DNA of 49,782 bases, from positions 1 to 49,782 of the IMG/VR virus record IMGVR_UViG_3300044971_001793, one strand, 5' to 3'. Of the stretch, positions 1 through 6,823 are shown one piece after another. Position numbers and translations under genes: made by a program. Source of the stretch: a virus. Position 1 is the first letter of the stretch; each line of letters begins with the position of its first letter. The notes beneath the pieces are model-generated. The model ran no database searches. It was not told where the DNA came from and saw only the letters and a program-made list of their open reading frames with translations.

Positions 1-54
1 AAAAGAAAAAAGGATTCCGATAAATTTTGTTCTTCTTGTGGGAACAAATTCTAA
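1..54 (+). CDS. 3' end of a zinc-ribbon protein (truncated by window start)
   Basis: An open frame runs from base 1 to a TAA at 52-54 and encodes only the tail of a protein. Its last residues include FCSSCGNKF, a CxxC knuckle typical of the C-terminal half of a zinc ribbon, followed directly by the stop. The rest lies outside the window, so no function can be given beyond probable zinc binding. A terminator hairpin follows 30 nt later, which fits this being the last gene of an upstream operon. Confidence 0.6.
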   Translation, partial: KRKKDSDKFCSSCGNKF

Positions 55-83
55 AAAATAAACAAATAACAAGGTTTCAAATT

Positions 84-117
84 AAATCCATCATTTTTTC
101 GTGATGGATTTTTTTAT
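84..117 (+). terminator. Rho-independent terminator
   Basis: AAATCCATCA and TGATGGATTT form a 10-bp stem around an 8-nt T-rich loop, followed by a T run. It closes the operon of the zinc-ribbon gene. Confidence 0.85.
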
Positions 118-131
118 ATTAAAAATTTGAC

Positions 132-139
132 TATCTTTG
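132..139 (+). promoter_or_regulatory. Bacteroidota-type promoter, -7 box TATCTTTG
   Basis: TATCTTTG matches the Bacteroidota sigma-A -7 consensus TAnnTTTG. It lies 19 nt ahead of the ATG at 158, just after a terminator, and would drive the operon 158-3151. The -33 element is only a T-rich stretch near 109-115. Confidence 0.7.
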
Positions 140-157
140 TAAAAAAATATATAAAGT

Positions 158-631
158 ATGAAAAGAATTTTTATTGATATGGATGGTGTGTTGGTCGATT
201 TAGGTGCAGAATTCGATAAATGGTTCGATGAACATCCAAATTTAGTCCACAAGTATAAACATAGTCCAGACCATATTCCAGGTATTTTTAGAGACCCTAA
301 ACCATATGATGGTGCTATTGAAGCAATCAATAAGTTGGTTGAGAGTGGTAAGTATGAATTATTAATTGCGACAGCCGCTCCATGGGGAAACCCATATGCT
401 TCAACAGATAAGAGGTATTGGATTGAAAAATATTTTGGTAGGTTGTTTCACAAGAAAATGGTAATAACTCACCGAAAAGATTTATTACTTGGTGATTATT
501 TAATTGATGATAGAACGGCAAACGGTGCCGGAGAGTTCACCGGTGAATTAATTCATTTCGGTTGGAATTATGAGAAAAAAGTTTGGAATGAATATCCTGA
601 TTGGGATAGTGTATTAAAAAAATTATTATAA
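158..631 (+). CDS. 5'(3')-deoxyribonucleotidase-like HAD phosphatase (NT5C type)
   Basis: This 157-residue protein is a HAD-superfamily phosphatase. Motif I is DMDGVLVD at residues 7-14, with nucleophile D7 and general acid D9. Motif II is the threonine in IATAAP (residue 72), motif III the lysine near K107, and motif IV GDYLIDD at 112-118. This arrangement and size match the NT5C family of deoxyribonucleotidases, which remove phosphate from (d)NMPs and are common in large phages. A role in nucleotide pool balance is therefore likely, but the RNA-repair genes downstream leave end-phosphatase activity possible. It is the first gene of an operon and ends 1 nt before the next start codon. Confidence 0.8.
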   Translation: MKRIFIDMDGVLVDLGAEFDKWFDEHPNLVHKYKHSPDHIPGIFRDPKPYDGAIEAINKLVESGKYELLIATAAPWGNPYASTDKRYWIEKYFGRLFHKKMVITHRKDLLLGDYLIDDRTANGAGEFTGELIHFGWNYEKKVWNEYPDWDSVLKKLL

Positions 632-632
632 A

Positions 633-1103
633 ATGGAAAATAATGTAAAACCACCTTACCGTATCTATTTAGATGACGTAAGAACTCCAACGGGAGATAA
701 TTGGATTGTTGTAAGAAATTACGATGAATTTGTTAGTGAAGTAAATAAAGTTGGGTTAGAAAATATTGATATAATATCTTTGGACCACGATTTGGGAGAT
801 ACTGCAATGAATGAGTATTTCAATAATGTTTCTCCAAATTATACTTTGGATTATAACAATATTGAAGAAAAAACGGGATATGATGCAGCTAAATTCTTGG
901 TTGCATTATTTCACAACACTAATGAAGCTCGTTTTAATATGAGTCGAAGTGAAAGAAAGGCAAACAAATTTGTGTTTCCAATTGTGTATGTTCATTCAGC
1001 AAACCCTATCGGGAGTGCGAACATTATGGGATATTTGAACAATTTTTATATGAACGAGGGTCAAGCACAAACTTGTGTTAGAGTCCAAATACCACACGTA
1101 TAA
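633..1103 (+). CDS. Cyclic-phosphate-processing receiver-domain (cREC) protein
   Basis: The 156-residue product has a receiver-like fold signature: YLDDVRTP at residues 12-19 (acidic pair D14 D15), then ISLDHDLGD at 49-56, GYDAAKFLV near 92-100, and VHSANPIGSANI near 125-136. This pattern, with a conserved histidine in VHSANP, fits the cREC family, a receiver derivative found with RNA-processing genes and proposed to act on cyclic phosphate ends. The family assignment is from memory of the motif layout. Its stop codon overlaps the next start (TAATG), and an RNA ligase and P-loop kinase follow in the same gene block, which supports a role in RNA end processing. Confidence 0.65.
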   Translation: MENNVKPPYRIYLDDVRTPTGDNWIVVRNYDEFVSEVNKVGLENIDIISLDHDLGDTAMNEYFNNVSPNYTLDYNNIEEKTGYDAAKFLVALFHNTNEARFNMSRSERKANKFVFPIVYVHSANPIGSANIMGYLNNFYMNEGQAQTCVRVQIPHV

Positions 1104-1600
1104 TGAATATATTTTTCTTGGATGAAAATCCTACATTGTCGGCTCAATACCACGTAGACAAACACGTAGTAAAAATGATATTGGAAACTGCTCAGTTACT
1201 ATGTTCGGTTCATCACGTAACCGAACAAGTAACCGAACAAGTACCGTACAAGTTGTCACATAAAAATCACCCTTGTGCTGTTTGGGCTCGTCAGAGTTTA
1301 TCAAATTATTTGTACTTGTGTGAGTTGGGATTGGAGTTAGGAAAAGAATATACTCACAGGTATGGTAAGAAACATAAATCAATTCAGGTTATTGAATGGT
1401 GTATTATAAATAAACCAAACATCCCGGACATTGGTTTTACTACTCCGGCTATGGCAATGCCGGATGAGTTTAAAGTGGATTCTGTTGTAGAATCTTACAG
1501 AAATTATTATATGGGTGCTAAAATTAGTTTAGCGTCTTGGAAAAATAGAGAAAAACCTTTTTGGTTTGGAAAAAAAGAATTACATTTGCAGTATGATTAA
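1103..1600 (+). CDS. Conserved phage protein, possible pyrimidine-dimer glycosylase-like fold
   Basis: This 165-residue protein belongs to a family I recognise from many T4-like and marine phages: an N-terminal MNIFFLDENP, then QYHVDKHVVKMILETAQLL (residues 15-33), KNHPCAVWARQS in the middle, and a C-terminal MPDEFKV...YRNYY...W.NREKPFWF. Histidines at 17 and 21 and the conserved tryptophans suggest a nucleic-acid enzyme, and homologues are sometimes labelled pyrimidine-dimer DNA glycosylase. That name is weakly supported. Its end overlaps the start of the metallophosphoesterase by 8 nt. A short direct repeat encodes VTEQVTEQV near residues 39-47. Confidence 0.5.
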   Translation: MNIFFLDENPTLSAQYHVDKHVVKMILETAQLLCSVHHVTEQVTEQVPYKLSHKNHPCAVWARQSLSNYLYLCELGLELGKEYTHRYGKKHKSIQVIEWCIINKPNIPDIGFTTPAMAMPDEFKVDSVVESYRNYYMGAKISLASWKNREKPFWFGKKELHLQYD

Positions 1601-2255
1601 GATAGAGAAAGATAGAAAAGTTTTTATTACGTCCGATACACATTACGGACATAAAAACATTTGCCGTGGAGTAACGGCTTGGAGATTACCGGATGGTAGC
1701 ATTCCTGAATCACAGACAAGAAATTTTGAAACAATTGATGAAATGAATGATGTAATCATCAACAACATCAATTCAGTTGTTGGTCAAGATGATGTATTAA
1801 TTCACTTGGGTGACTGGTCTTTTGGAGGATTTGAAAATATTCAAAAATTCAGAGATAGAATTTTGTGTAAAGAGATTCACCTTATATTGGGTAACCACGA
1901 CCACCACATTGAAAACAACCGAGAGGATTGTCAGGAAATGTTTGCAAGTGTTAATCACTACACAAAATTAATGTATAAGTTTGAGACATTGGTTTTAATG
2001 CACTATCCAATTGATTCTTGGGATGGGTTAAACAAAGGACACATCCACTTACACGGACACTGTCACTTACCTCAAACAAAAATTTTTGGTAAAGGCCGTA
2101 GAATGGATGTAGGAATGGATGGTAGTTTGTTCTTTTCACCATACGATTTAAGTAACGTAATTAAGATTGTTAAGGAAAGAGAGATTCGTTCAAATATGGA
2201 TGGTGACCACCACACAGATGAGGTAATAACTGAAGATGGTAAAAAAAGAAAGTGA
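1593..2255 (+). CDS. Calcineurin-like metallophosphoesterase
   Basis: A 220-residue phosphoesterase with the full set of metal-binding motifs: SDTHYGH at residues 14-20, HLGDWSFGG, LILGNHDHH and HGHCHLP. These correspond to the D-x-H, GD, GNHD and GHxH blocks of the calcineurin-like superfamily, so it should be a dinuclear-metal enzyme acting on phosphoesters. The substrate is unknown; nucleic acid 2',3'-cyclic phosphate is one option given the cREC neighbour. I chose the ATG at 1593 over 1566 because the conserved core starts 10 residues later and the resulting 8-nt overlap with the upstream gene is typical of this operon. Confidence 0.85.
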   Translation: MIKIEKDRKVFITSDTHYGHKNICRGVTAWRLPDGSIPESQTRNFETIDEMNDVIINNINSVVGQDDVLIHLGDWSFGGFENIQKFRDRILCKEIHLILGNHDHHIENNREDCQEMFASVNHYTKLMYKFETLVLMHYPIDSWDGLNKGHIHLHGHCHLPQTKIFGKGRRMDVGMDGSLFFSPYDLSNVIKIVKEREIRSNMDGDHHTDEVITEDGKKRK

Positions 2256-2256
2256 T

Positions 2257-2547
2257 ATGAGAGTTAAAGAAACAAAAACAGATTTATTCATATGTTCCTG
2301 TCATAGTACAGAACATCAAATGGTTGTATTATATTCTGAAGACGAAATTGATGGTATGACATATCCTATGGTTTATATTCACACACATCTTAATAAAAGA
2401 CCATTTTGGCAAAGAGTTGGTTATGGATTAAGATATATTTTTGGGAGACAATGTAGATATGGTGCCTTTGATGAATTCATAATTAAATCGGAGGATGTTA
2501 AAGGTCTTGAAAAAATTATTAAACATTTAAAAGAATGTGAGGTATGA
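2257..2547 (+). CDS. Hypothetical protein, unknown function
   Basis: I do not recognise this 96-residue protein. It has a beta-rich look: TDLFICSCHSTEHQMVVLYS, then MVYIHTHL, an aromatic stretch FWQRVGYGLRYIFG, and a C-terminal helix ending KHLKECEV. Two cysteines and two histidines in the first 20 residues could bind metal. Start 2257 was preferred over the in-frame ATG at 2236 because it follows the upstream stop by 1 nt. The end overlaps the lipoprotein start by 4 nt (ATGA type). Confidence 0.6.
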   Translation: MRVKETKTDLFICSCHSTEHQMVVLYSEDEIDGMTYPMVYIHTHLNKRPFWQRVGYGLRYIFGRQCRYGAFDEFIIKSEDVKGLEKIIKHLKECEV

Positions 2548-2753
2548 TAAAAAATTTAATAATATTATTTTTATTTTTCACTTTGGTGTCTTGTGAAGCT
2601 GAAAAAAGAATTTATGAACATTCATATACTGATGAATGGTATTATATTGACACGATGAGATTTCAGGTTTACAAAACCAAATCAGGTAAAAGATATATCC
2701 TTGTGTTAAATGAACAACAAACAAAATATAAACGACAATACATAAAATTATGA
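2544..2753 (+). CDS. Small phage lipoprotein
   Basis: A 69-residue protein with a classic lipoprotein signal: lysine at position 3, a hydrophobic stretch IILFLFFTL, then the lipobox LVSC with C17 as the lipidated residue. The mature part (about 52 residues) is charged and tyrosine-rich with no recognised domain. Phage lipoproteins of this size often act in superinfection exclusion or host surface change, but nothing here shows which. It overlaps its neighbours by 4 nt on both sides, so it is translated within the operon. Confidence 0.7.
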   Translation: MIKNLIILFLFFTLVSCEAEKRIYEHSYTDEWYYIDTMRFQVYKTKSGKRYILVLNEQQTKYKRQYIKL

Positions 2754-3151
2754 AAGAATTATTTTTATTAAGAGGATTACCGGGAAGTGGTAAATCAACA
2801 TTGGCAAAATCAATCGGTGGTATTCATATTGAAGCTGATATGTTTTTTATGAAAGATGGTGAATATCAATTTGATTTTACAAAATTAAAAGACGCTCACG
2901 CTTGGTGTCAAGAAAGTACTGAAAAAAGTATGAGAGCACTTGATAATCCTAAAATTGGGACTAAGAGAATTATTGTATCAAACACATTCACACAAGAGTG
3001 GGAAATGACACCTTATTTTGAATTAGCGGAAAAATATGGATACAGAGTTCATTCACTTATCGTAGAAAACAGACACGGAGGAGTTAATCAACACGGGGTT
3101 CCGGAAGATAAGTTGGAAATAATGAAAAATCGTTTTGAAGTTAAACTTTAA
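2750..3151 (+). CDS. P-loop kinase (polynucleotide kinase / zeta-toxin-like AAA_33)
   Basis: A 133-residue P-loop NTPase. The Walker A motif GLPGSGKS sits at residues 9-16 with K15 as the phosphate-binding lysine, followed by a short core containing IEADMFF, in which the aspartate resembles the substrate-binding acid of the Pnk and zeta-toxin families. An RIIVSNT segment fits the strand before the lid. The size matches a kinase domain alone, without the T4 Pnk phosphatase domain. The Rnl1-type ligase lies two genes downstream, so 5'-end phosphorylation of RNA is the most attractive role; an NMP kinase-like activity is not excluded. Confidence 0.7.
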   Translation: MKELFLLRGLPGSGKSTLAKSIGGIHIEADMFFMKDGEYQFDFTKLKDAHAWCQESTEKSMRALDNPKIGTKRIIVSNTFTQEWEMTPYFELAEKYGYRVHSLIVENRHGGVNQHGVPEDKLEIMKNRFEVKL

Positions 3152-3164
3152 TTCCGTATCTTTG
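3133..3164 (+). promoter_or_regulatory. Bacteroidota-type promoter ahead of the RNA ligase pair
   Basis: TTTTG at 3133-3137 and TATCTTTG at 3157-3164 are separated by 19 bp. It overlaps the end of the kinase gene and lies 20 nt before the ATG at 3185, giving the ligase block its own transcription start. Confidence 0.75.
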
Positions 3165-3184
3165 ACCCACAAAATTATTTAATT

Positions 3185-3514
3185 ATGAGCGGAGGAGCAT
3201 TTGATTACAACCAATATAAAATTGGTTATATCGCAGACCAAATAGAAGAGGTTATTGTGAAGAATGGTGTTAAGAAAACACCGGAAGAAATTAAAGATGA
3301 AGGTTGGAGAGACGATTCTTGGTATGAAAAATATCCCGAAGATAAATTCCATTACAAATATCCGGATGAGGTTATTGAGAAGATGAAAGAGGCGGTTAAG
3401 TCTCTTAAAATTGCTCAAGAATATGCTCAACGAGTGGATTGGTTATTATCGGGTGATGACAGTGAAGAATCATTCTTAAGTAGATTAGAAGAGAATTTAA
3501 AAAAAATAGAATAA
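3185..3514 (+). CDS. Conserved hypothetical protein (MSGGAFDY family)
   Basis: This 109-residue acidic protein begins MSGGAFDYNQYKIG, an N-terminus I recognise from small uncharacterised proteins in Bacteroidota phages and genomes. It is mostly helical, rich in Glu, Lys and Asp, with WYEKYPEDKF in the middle and a helical C-terminus. No catalytic motif is visible. It is the first gene after an internal promoter and precedes the RNA ligase by 1 nt, so the two are probably co-expressed. Confidence 0.65.
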   Translation: MSGGAFDYNQYKIGYIADQIEEVIVKNGVKKTPEEIKDEGWRDDSWYEKYPEDKFHYKYPDEVIEKMKEAVKSLKIAQEYAQRVDWLLSGDDSEESFLSRLEENLKKIE

Positions 3515-3515
3515 A

Positions 3516-4541
3516 ATGTTAGAAAAACTAAACAAATATTACGAAGACGGATTACTTTACAAACAAGTACATCCATCACTTCCATTAACCATATGGAATT
3601 ATACTGAAAAAGTTCAGTACGAGAACCTATGGGATGAGGTGACCCTGATGTGTAGAGGTTTAGTTACCGATAACGAAGGGAATATGGTTGCAATACCATT
3701 TCAAAAGTTCTTCAATATAGAAGAAGGTAAATTTACACCAACTGAAAATTTTGAAGTTTATGAAAAGATGGATGGTTCATTAGGGATTGTGTTTTGGTAT
3801 CAAGGTCAATGGGTGGTAGCCACTCGTGGTTCATTCACTTCTGACCAAGCAATCAAGGCGACAGAAATCCTTAAAAAATATAACAAAGATATTATGTTCA
3901 GACATTTAACTTTCTGTTTTGAAATTATCTATCCGGAGAACAGAATTGTTTTGGATTATGGTAATGATGAGAAACTAGTTCTATTAGGGACATTTGATAA
4001 GAACGGAAAAGAAACTGATTCTGAAATTTGGTCACAATGGGGGTTTGATGTGGTTAAAAAATATGACGGTATCACCGACTACAAACAACTAAAAGAAATG
4101 GTTAAAAACGACCAAGAAGGTTTTGTGGTAAAGTTCTCCAATGGAGATAGAATCAAAGTTAAAGGGGTTGAATATCTACGTCTTCACAAAATTATGACCA
4201 ACGTTACCACAACCGGTATTTGGGAGTATTTGAAAAATGGTGAGGATGTGATGGAGTTATTAAAAGATGTTCCGGATGAATTCTATAAAAAAATTCAAAA
4301 CTATGTTAAAGATTTGAGATATTCTTACTTCCAAATATCTGAAGATGCAGGTAAAAAGTTTGATTATATGATGTATGGGAAATATAACGACAAAGAACCT
4401 ATCACAGATAGAAAAGAGTTTGCTGAGTGGGTATCAACCCAACCAAAACATTTGTCAGGGATTCTATTTAGAATGTTAGATAAAAAAGATTACTCTGAAA
4501 TCATATGGAACCTAATCAGACCGGAATTTAAAAAATTGTAA
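3516..4541 (+). CDS. T4 Rnl1-type RNA ligase
   Basis: A 341-residue nucleotidyltransferase-fold ligase. Motif I is EKMDGS at residues 83-88 with K84 as the AMP-accepting lysine. CRGLV near 46-50 precedes it, TRGSF lies near 109, and a motif IV/V region reads EGFVVKFSNGDRIKVK near 200-216, ending in the expected K-x-K pair. The layout and length fit the Rnl1 family (T4 Rnl1 has 374 residues), which seals 5'-phosphate and 3'-OH RNA ends and repairs tRNAs cut by host anticodon nucleases. A strong terminator directly follows. Its position 2 kb before an island of abnormal tRNA genes is notable. Confidence 0.88.
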   Translation: MLEKLNKYYEDGLLYKQVHPSLPLTIWNYTEKVQYENLWDEVTLMCRGLVTDNEGNMVAIPFQKFFNIEEGKFTPTENFEVYEKMDGSLGIVFWYQGQWVVATRGSFTSDQAIKATEILKKYNKDIMFRHLTFCFEIIYPENRIVLDYGNDEKLVLLGTFDKNGKETDSEIWSQWGFDVVKKYDGITDYKQLKEMVKNDQEGFVVKFSNGDRIKVKGVEYLRLHKIMTNVTTTGIWEYLKNGEDVMELLKDVPDEFYKKIQNYVKDLRYSYFQISEDAGKKFDYMMYGKYNDKEPITDRKEFAEWVSTQPKHLSGILFRMLDKKDYSEIIWNLIRPEFKKL

Positions 4542-4570
4542 AAAAGTGGGGCGTTAGTTCCACTTTTTTT
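4541..4570 (+). terminator. Rho-independent terminator after RNA ligase
   Basis: AAAAAGTGG pairs with CCACTTTTT around a 10-nt loop, followed by a T run; it begins at the ligase stop codon. Confidence 0.9.
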
Positions 4571-4580
4571 ATTTAATTAC

Positions 4581-4588
4581 TATTTATA
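4581..4588 (+). promoter_or_regulatory. Candidate late box TATTTATA
   Basis: TATTTATA lies 27 nt before the ATG at 4616, directly after a terminator. It is one of about 16 such boxes, always in this orientation relative to the gene; the case for a late promoter is set out in the findings. Confidence 0.5.
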
Positions 4589-4615
4589 AGTTATATAAAA
4601 CATTAAGTTAAAATT

Positions 4616-5221
4616 ATGAGTGTATCTATAATAGTAGCGTTTATCACGGGGGTTTTAGGTCCTATTCTATTATTATTCATTAAGAATAAATTAGAAAAAA
4701 AAGCAGAAAAGCCGGATATGGTATTGGAAACGTTAAAAGTCAGTGAGCTTGTAATGACCAAATTAGACCATATAAAGGAAGAATATAAAGGAGATAGAGT
4801 ATGGGTTGCACAATTCCACAATGGAGGTAATTTCTATCCAACCGGAAAATCAATGGCAAAGTTCAGTATTATATATGAATCTGTTGCTCCGTCAGTATCA
4901 TCAATACAAGGAAATTTTCACAATATACCTGTTAATTTATTTAGCCGTTCAATTAATCAATTATTAGAACATGATACAATTGAAATTCCTGATTTTAAAG
5001 ATGATACAGTAGCGACTTTTGGTTTAAAATATATTGCAGAAGATACCGGATGTAAATCAGGATATCTTTTTGCGATAAAATGTATTGAAGGTAGATTTAT
5101 TGGAATGTTAGGAATTGATTATACCAAGAAAAAAACAAAATTAAACGAAGAAACTGTAACTCAATTATTGGTTCAGTCAACATCAATTGGTGGTGTGTTA
5201 ATGAACCACTTACAACAATAA
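4616..5221 (+). CDS. Membrane-anchored GAF-like domain protein
   Basis: This 201-residue protein starts with one transmembrane helix (about residues 3-22, ending LLLFIKNKLEKK), then a soluble domain. The core reads DRVWVAQFHNGGNFYPTGKSMAKFSIIYE, with later strands SGYLFAIKC and RFIGMLGIDY, as in small-molecule-binding GAF folds. The anchor is N-terminal, so the domain should face the cytoplasm of the infected cell. The ligand is unknown. It is read from the first box of the late type and is followed after 1 nt by a peptidase gene, which suggests a shared late role at the envelope. Confidence 0.6.
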   Translation: MSVSIIVAFITGVLGPILLLFIKNKLEKKAEKPDMVLETLKVSELVMTKLDHIKEEYKGDRVWVAQFHNGGNFYPTGKSMAKFSIIYESVAPSVSSIQGNFHNIPVNLFSRSINQLLEHDTIEIPDFKDDTVATFGLKYIAEDTGCKSGYLFAIKCIEGRFIGMLGIDYTKKKTKLNEETVTQLLVQSTSIGGVLMNHLQQ

Positions 5222-5222
5222 T

Positions 5223-5837
5223 ATGAAAAAATTAATACAATTATTAGAAGCGAATATTCAGATATCATCTTTGAGTTGTGGAAACGTTAAAGTAGATAAT
5301 GATAGTTCAAGTGATAAAGTTAATGAAAATTTATTGAAGGATATTTGTAAAGCGGCTAAAAATGCTAATGTTAGGGTTACTATAACTACAGCAATTTCAG
5401 GTCATAGTGCGGAAACAGCATCAGGAAACACAAGTAGACATCCATCAGGTAATGCTGTCGATATTAGTTTAGTTAATGAAACTCCGGTTAAAACTCCGTC
5501 AAATAGAGGTAATGTTGATAATTTTGTTAATCAATTAGAAATACTGGGATATACTAAAAATTCTGAACCTGATTCTTCAGTTCCTAAATCAGTTTTAACT
5601 TTTGGTTTTCCGGGTCATGATAATCATGTTCATGTCTCAAATATTGAACAAAGTTCCACAACATCATCTAGTGGTACAACATCATCTAGTGGGACTGCAG
5701 CGGCAAAGGATAGTCCTGAATCTATAAGTACAAATATTTTAAATAGTTTTATTGGAGATACGTTTGGTAAGGCTTTAGGGTTAAGAGAACAAAGAGTAAA
5801 TAAAGAAATAAGTAAAATTAAAAACTTACTTAAATAA
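5223..5837 (+). CDS. M15-type peptidase / VanY-like endolysin candidate
   Basis: A 204-residue protein whose centre matches the M15 zinc peptidases: SRHPSGNAVDIS gives H73 and D80, and GHDNHVHV gives H135 and H137. These are the SxHxxGxAxD and HxH zinc and catalytic signatures of D-Ala-D-Ala carboxypeptidases and phage endolysins, so it probably cleaves peptidoglycan cross-peptides. There is no signal peptide. The N-terminus KKLIQLLEANI contains LLE followed by A, a good prohead-protease cleavage site, so it may be carried in the virion. A Ser/Thr-Gly linker with a repeated TTSSSG unit (near residues 144-158) precedes a helical tail. Confidence 0.7.
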   Translation: MKKLIQLLEANIQISSLSCGNVKVDNDSSSDKVNENLLKDICKAAKNANVRVTITTAISGHSAETASGNTSRHPSGNAVDISLVNETPVKTPSNRGNVDNFVNQLEILGYTKNSEPDSSVPKSVLTFGFPGHDNHVHVSNIEQSSTTSSSGTTSSSGTAAAKDSPESISTNILNSFIGDTFGKALGLREQRVNKEISKIKNLLK

Positions 5838-5866
5838 AAAAACCCCTCCGTTAAGAGGGGTTTTTT
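5837..5866 (+). terminator. Rho-independent terminator (probably bidirectional)
   Basis: AACCCCTC and GAGGGGTT pair around a 6-nt loop, with A and T runs on either side. It separates the peptidase gene from the convergent lipoprotein gene. Confidence 0.9.
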
Positions 5867-5874
5867 GTTTTAGA

Positions 5875-6048
5875 TTACTTCACTTGAGTAGTATCTACTT
5901 GTGTAGTGTCTACGGCTGTTGTATCTACTGATACTGAATCAACCGCTGTTGTATCAACAGATGTTGTTGATTCTTCTGTGTTTACTTGTTTACAAGATGT
6001 TAATGATAATGTTGCAATCACTGTAAGAGCTAATAATACTTTTTTCAT
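5875..6048 (-). CDS. Small Thr/Val-rich lipoprotein
   Basis: Reading the minus strand from the ATG at 6048 gives a 57-residue protein with signal MKKVLLALTVIATLSLTSC and C19 as the lipidated cysteine. The remainder is built of short VDTT-type repeats (VDTTAVDS, VDTTAVDTT, VDTTQVDTT), a flexible acidic tail. An open frame on the plus strand here is only its antisense shadow. Such surface lipoproteins in phages are often linked to exclusion or lysis, but no motif decides that. It lies alone between a terminator and a divergent promoter region. Confidence 0.8.
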   Translation of the reverse strand: MKKVLLALTVIATLSLTSCKQVNTEESTTSVDTTAVDSVSVDTTAVDTTQVDTTQVK

Positions 6049-6083
6049 AATACTTTGTTTTAAATTAATTTTTAAGTTCGTTA

Positions 6084-6091
6084 AATAAATA
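6084..6091 (-). promoter_or_regulatory. Candidate late box TATTTATT (minus)
   Basis: On the minus strand TATTTATT lies 35 nt ahead of the lipoprotein ATG. It is the weakest-placed member of the set. Confidence 0.3.
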
Positions 6092-6111
6092 GTTAATTAA
6101 AACGGGTAAGT

Positions 6112-6185
6112 CAAACATTATACCAAAAAAATTTACTTAATCGTTGTAATAAAAAATTTTTAAAAATATTTTTAGATAATGTTTG
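6112..6185. repeat. Inverted repeat in a divergent promoter region
   Basis: CAAACATTAT at 6112-6121 and ATAATGTTTG at 6176-6185 are perfect 10-bp inverted copies 54 bp apart. The right copy ends in the TTTG -33 element of the promoter of the gene at 6234, while the left copy faces the lipoprotein gene. They could be paired operator sites or simply two matched -33 regions. Confidence 0.55.
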
Positions 6186-6212
6186 GTGTAAAGAAAAAAA
6201 GTATTATCTTTG
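6182..6212 (+). promoter_or_regulatory. Bacteroidota-type promoter
   Basis: TTTG at 6182-6185 and TATCTTTG at 6205-6212 are 19 bp apart, 21 nt ahead of the ATG at 6234. The transcript may continue into the RNA island, since no terminator is seen before 6644. Confidence 0.85.
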
Positions 6213-6233
6213 TACTCACAAAACGGATAAGAT

Positions 6234-6488
6234 ATGGCTAAAGAGAAATTGTATAGAAGTGTTAATGGTGAATACCTATATTTGTTTAATTGGATTGGTG
6301 GTGGATTTAATGATGTGTGGGGTCCAAGTAAAAGAGAGGCGTATGCTCGTGTTATGAGAGAACAAAAGGAACACGAGAAGAAATATCCAACTCACGTTAA
6401 GTTGAGACCGGACTATAAGTCAATGAGAAAATGTACTTATTCTCAGTATCAAGAACAAAACCGAATGGGTTGGATGATGAGTTGTTAA
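6234..6488 (+). CDS. Small basic protein, unknown function
   Basis: An 84-residue basic protein that I do not recognise. It carries an aromatic and glycine-rich centre (LYLFNWIGGGFNDVWGPS) followed by a basic helix rich in Arg, Glu and Lys and a C-terminal SYQEQ/MGWMMSC-type end (written in part). The charge suggests RNA or ribosome binding, but this is a guess. It is the first gene of the transcript that leads into the structured-RNA island, with a strong promoter in front. Confidence 0.65.
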   Translation: MAKEKLYRSVNGEYLYLFNWIGGGFNDVWGPSKREAYARVMREQKEHEKKYPTHVKLRPDYKSMRKCTYSQYQEQNRMGWMMSC

Positions 6489-6495
6489 AAACTAC

Positions 6496-6645
6496 TTGAG
6501 TAAGTGGGAGTGGTCAATCAACAACCCAAAGAAGTTTCAGGTAAAACTATATTTAAAAGAGGACGGCCGAGCCTATAATAGAGTAAGTAGGAAGTTAGTG
6601 TTTTTTAGGAAGATTGAGTCAGTTTTTAACATTAACGAAACATAG
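6496..6645 (+). CDS. Very small basic protein (TTG start)
   Basis: A 49-codon frame starts at a TTG at 6496, 7 nt after the upstream stop, and ends at TAG 6643-6645. The product contains NPKKFQVKLYLKEDG and RKLVFFRKIESVF, which look like real protein (alternating hydrophobic strands with basic residues) rather than chance. No ATG is available in this frame, so the start is uncertain. Its stop codon overlaps the first base of the tRNA-like sequence at 6644, so the RNA must be cut from the same transcript. Confidence 0.5.
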   Translation: MSKWEWSINNPKKFQVKLYLKEDGRAYNRVSRKLVFFRKIESVFNINET

Positions 6646-6735
6646 TCGGGTGGCGCAATTGGTAGAGCAAGTAGATGACACAGATACTGATTCTGTAAAT
6701 TTTCCGCTATACAGGTTCGAATCCTGTCCTGACTA
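6644..6735 (+). tRNA. tRNA-like RNA 1 (possible anticodon CTG, abnormal)
   Basis: The ends fold as a tRNA: AGTCGGG pairs with CCTGACT (7 bp, one G-U), the D arm reads GCGCAATTGGTAGAGC with one mismatch, and the T arm is ACAGG-TTCGAAT-CCTGT. Between D and T arms the layout is not normal. The best anticodon arm is ACAGA-TACTGAT-TCTGT (about 6680-6696), giving CTG, but the base before the anticodon is A instead of the near-universal U33. There are 10-11 extra bases before the arm and a 14-nt variable region after it. CCA is not encoded. It may be a degenerate tRNA-Gln or a non-decoding tRNA mimic. Confidence 0.6.
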
Positions 6736-6736
6736 C

Positions 6737-6823
6737 AGAGTAACTTAATGCGGTAGTAACCGAGTAGTAAGACTCCCTCAAGTGATATACCCGGTGTGGT
6801 TGGTTAATTGAAGTATCACGTAG
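6737..6823 (+). other. Structured spacer between tRNA-like RNAs 1 and 2
   Basis: No gene. GTGATA and TATCAC (about 6781-6818) close a hairpin, and a GAGTAAC...GACTC segment lies at 6738-6776. The GAGTAAC motif recurs in the tRNA-like RNAs at 7178 and 7631. Confidence 0.4.

Noticed and set aside
5906-6088. Plus-strand open frame with STAVVSTD repeats
   Set aside because: Antisense of a good lipoprotein gene on the minus strand with a clear signal peptide.
6234-6645. Programmed frameshift joining 6234 and 6496 into one protein
   Set aside because: The A-rich AAAAAC lies after the in-frame TAA, and TGATGA blocks the second frame upstream, so two separate genes are simpler.
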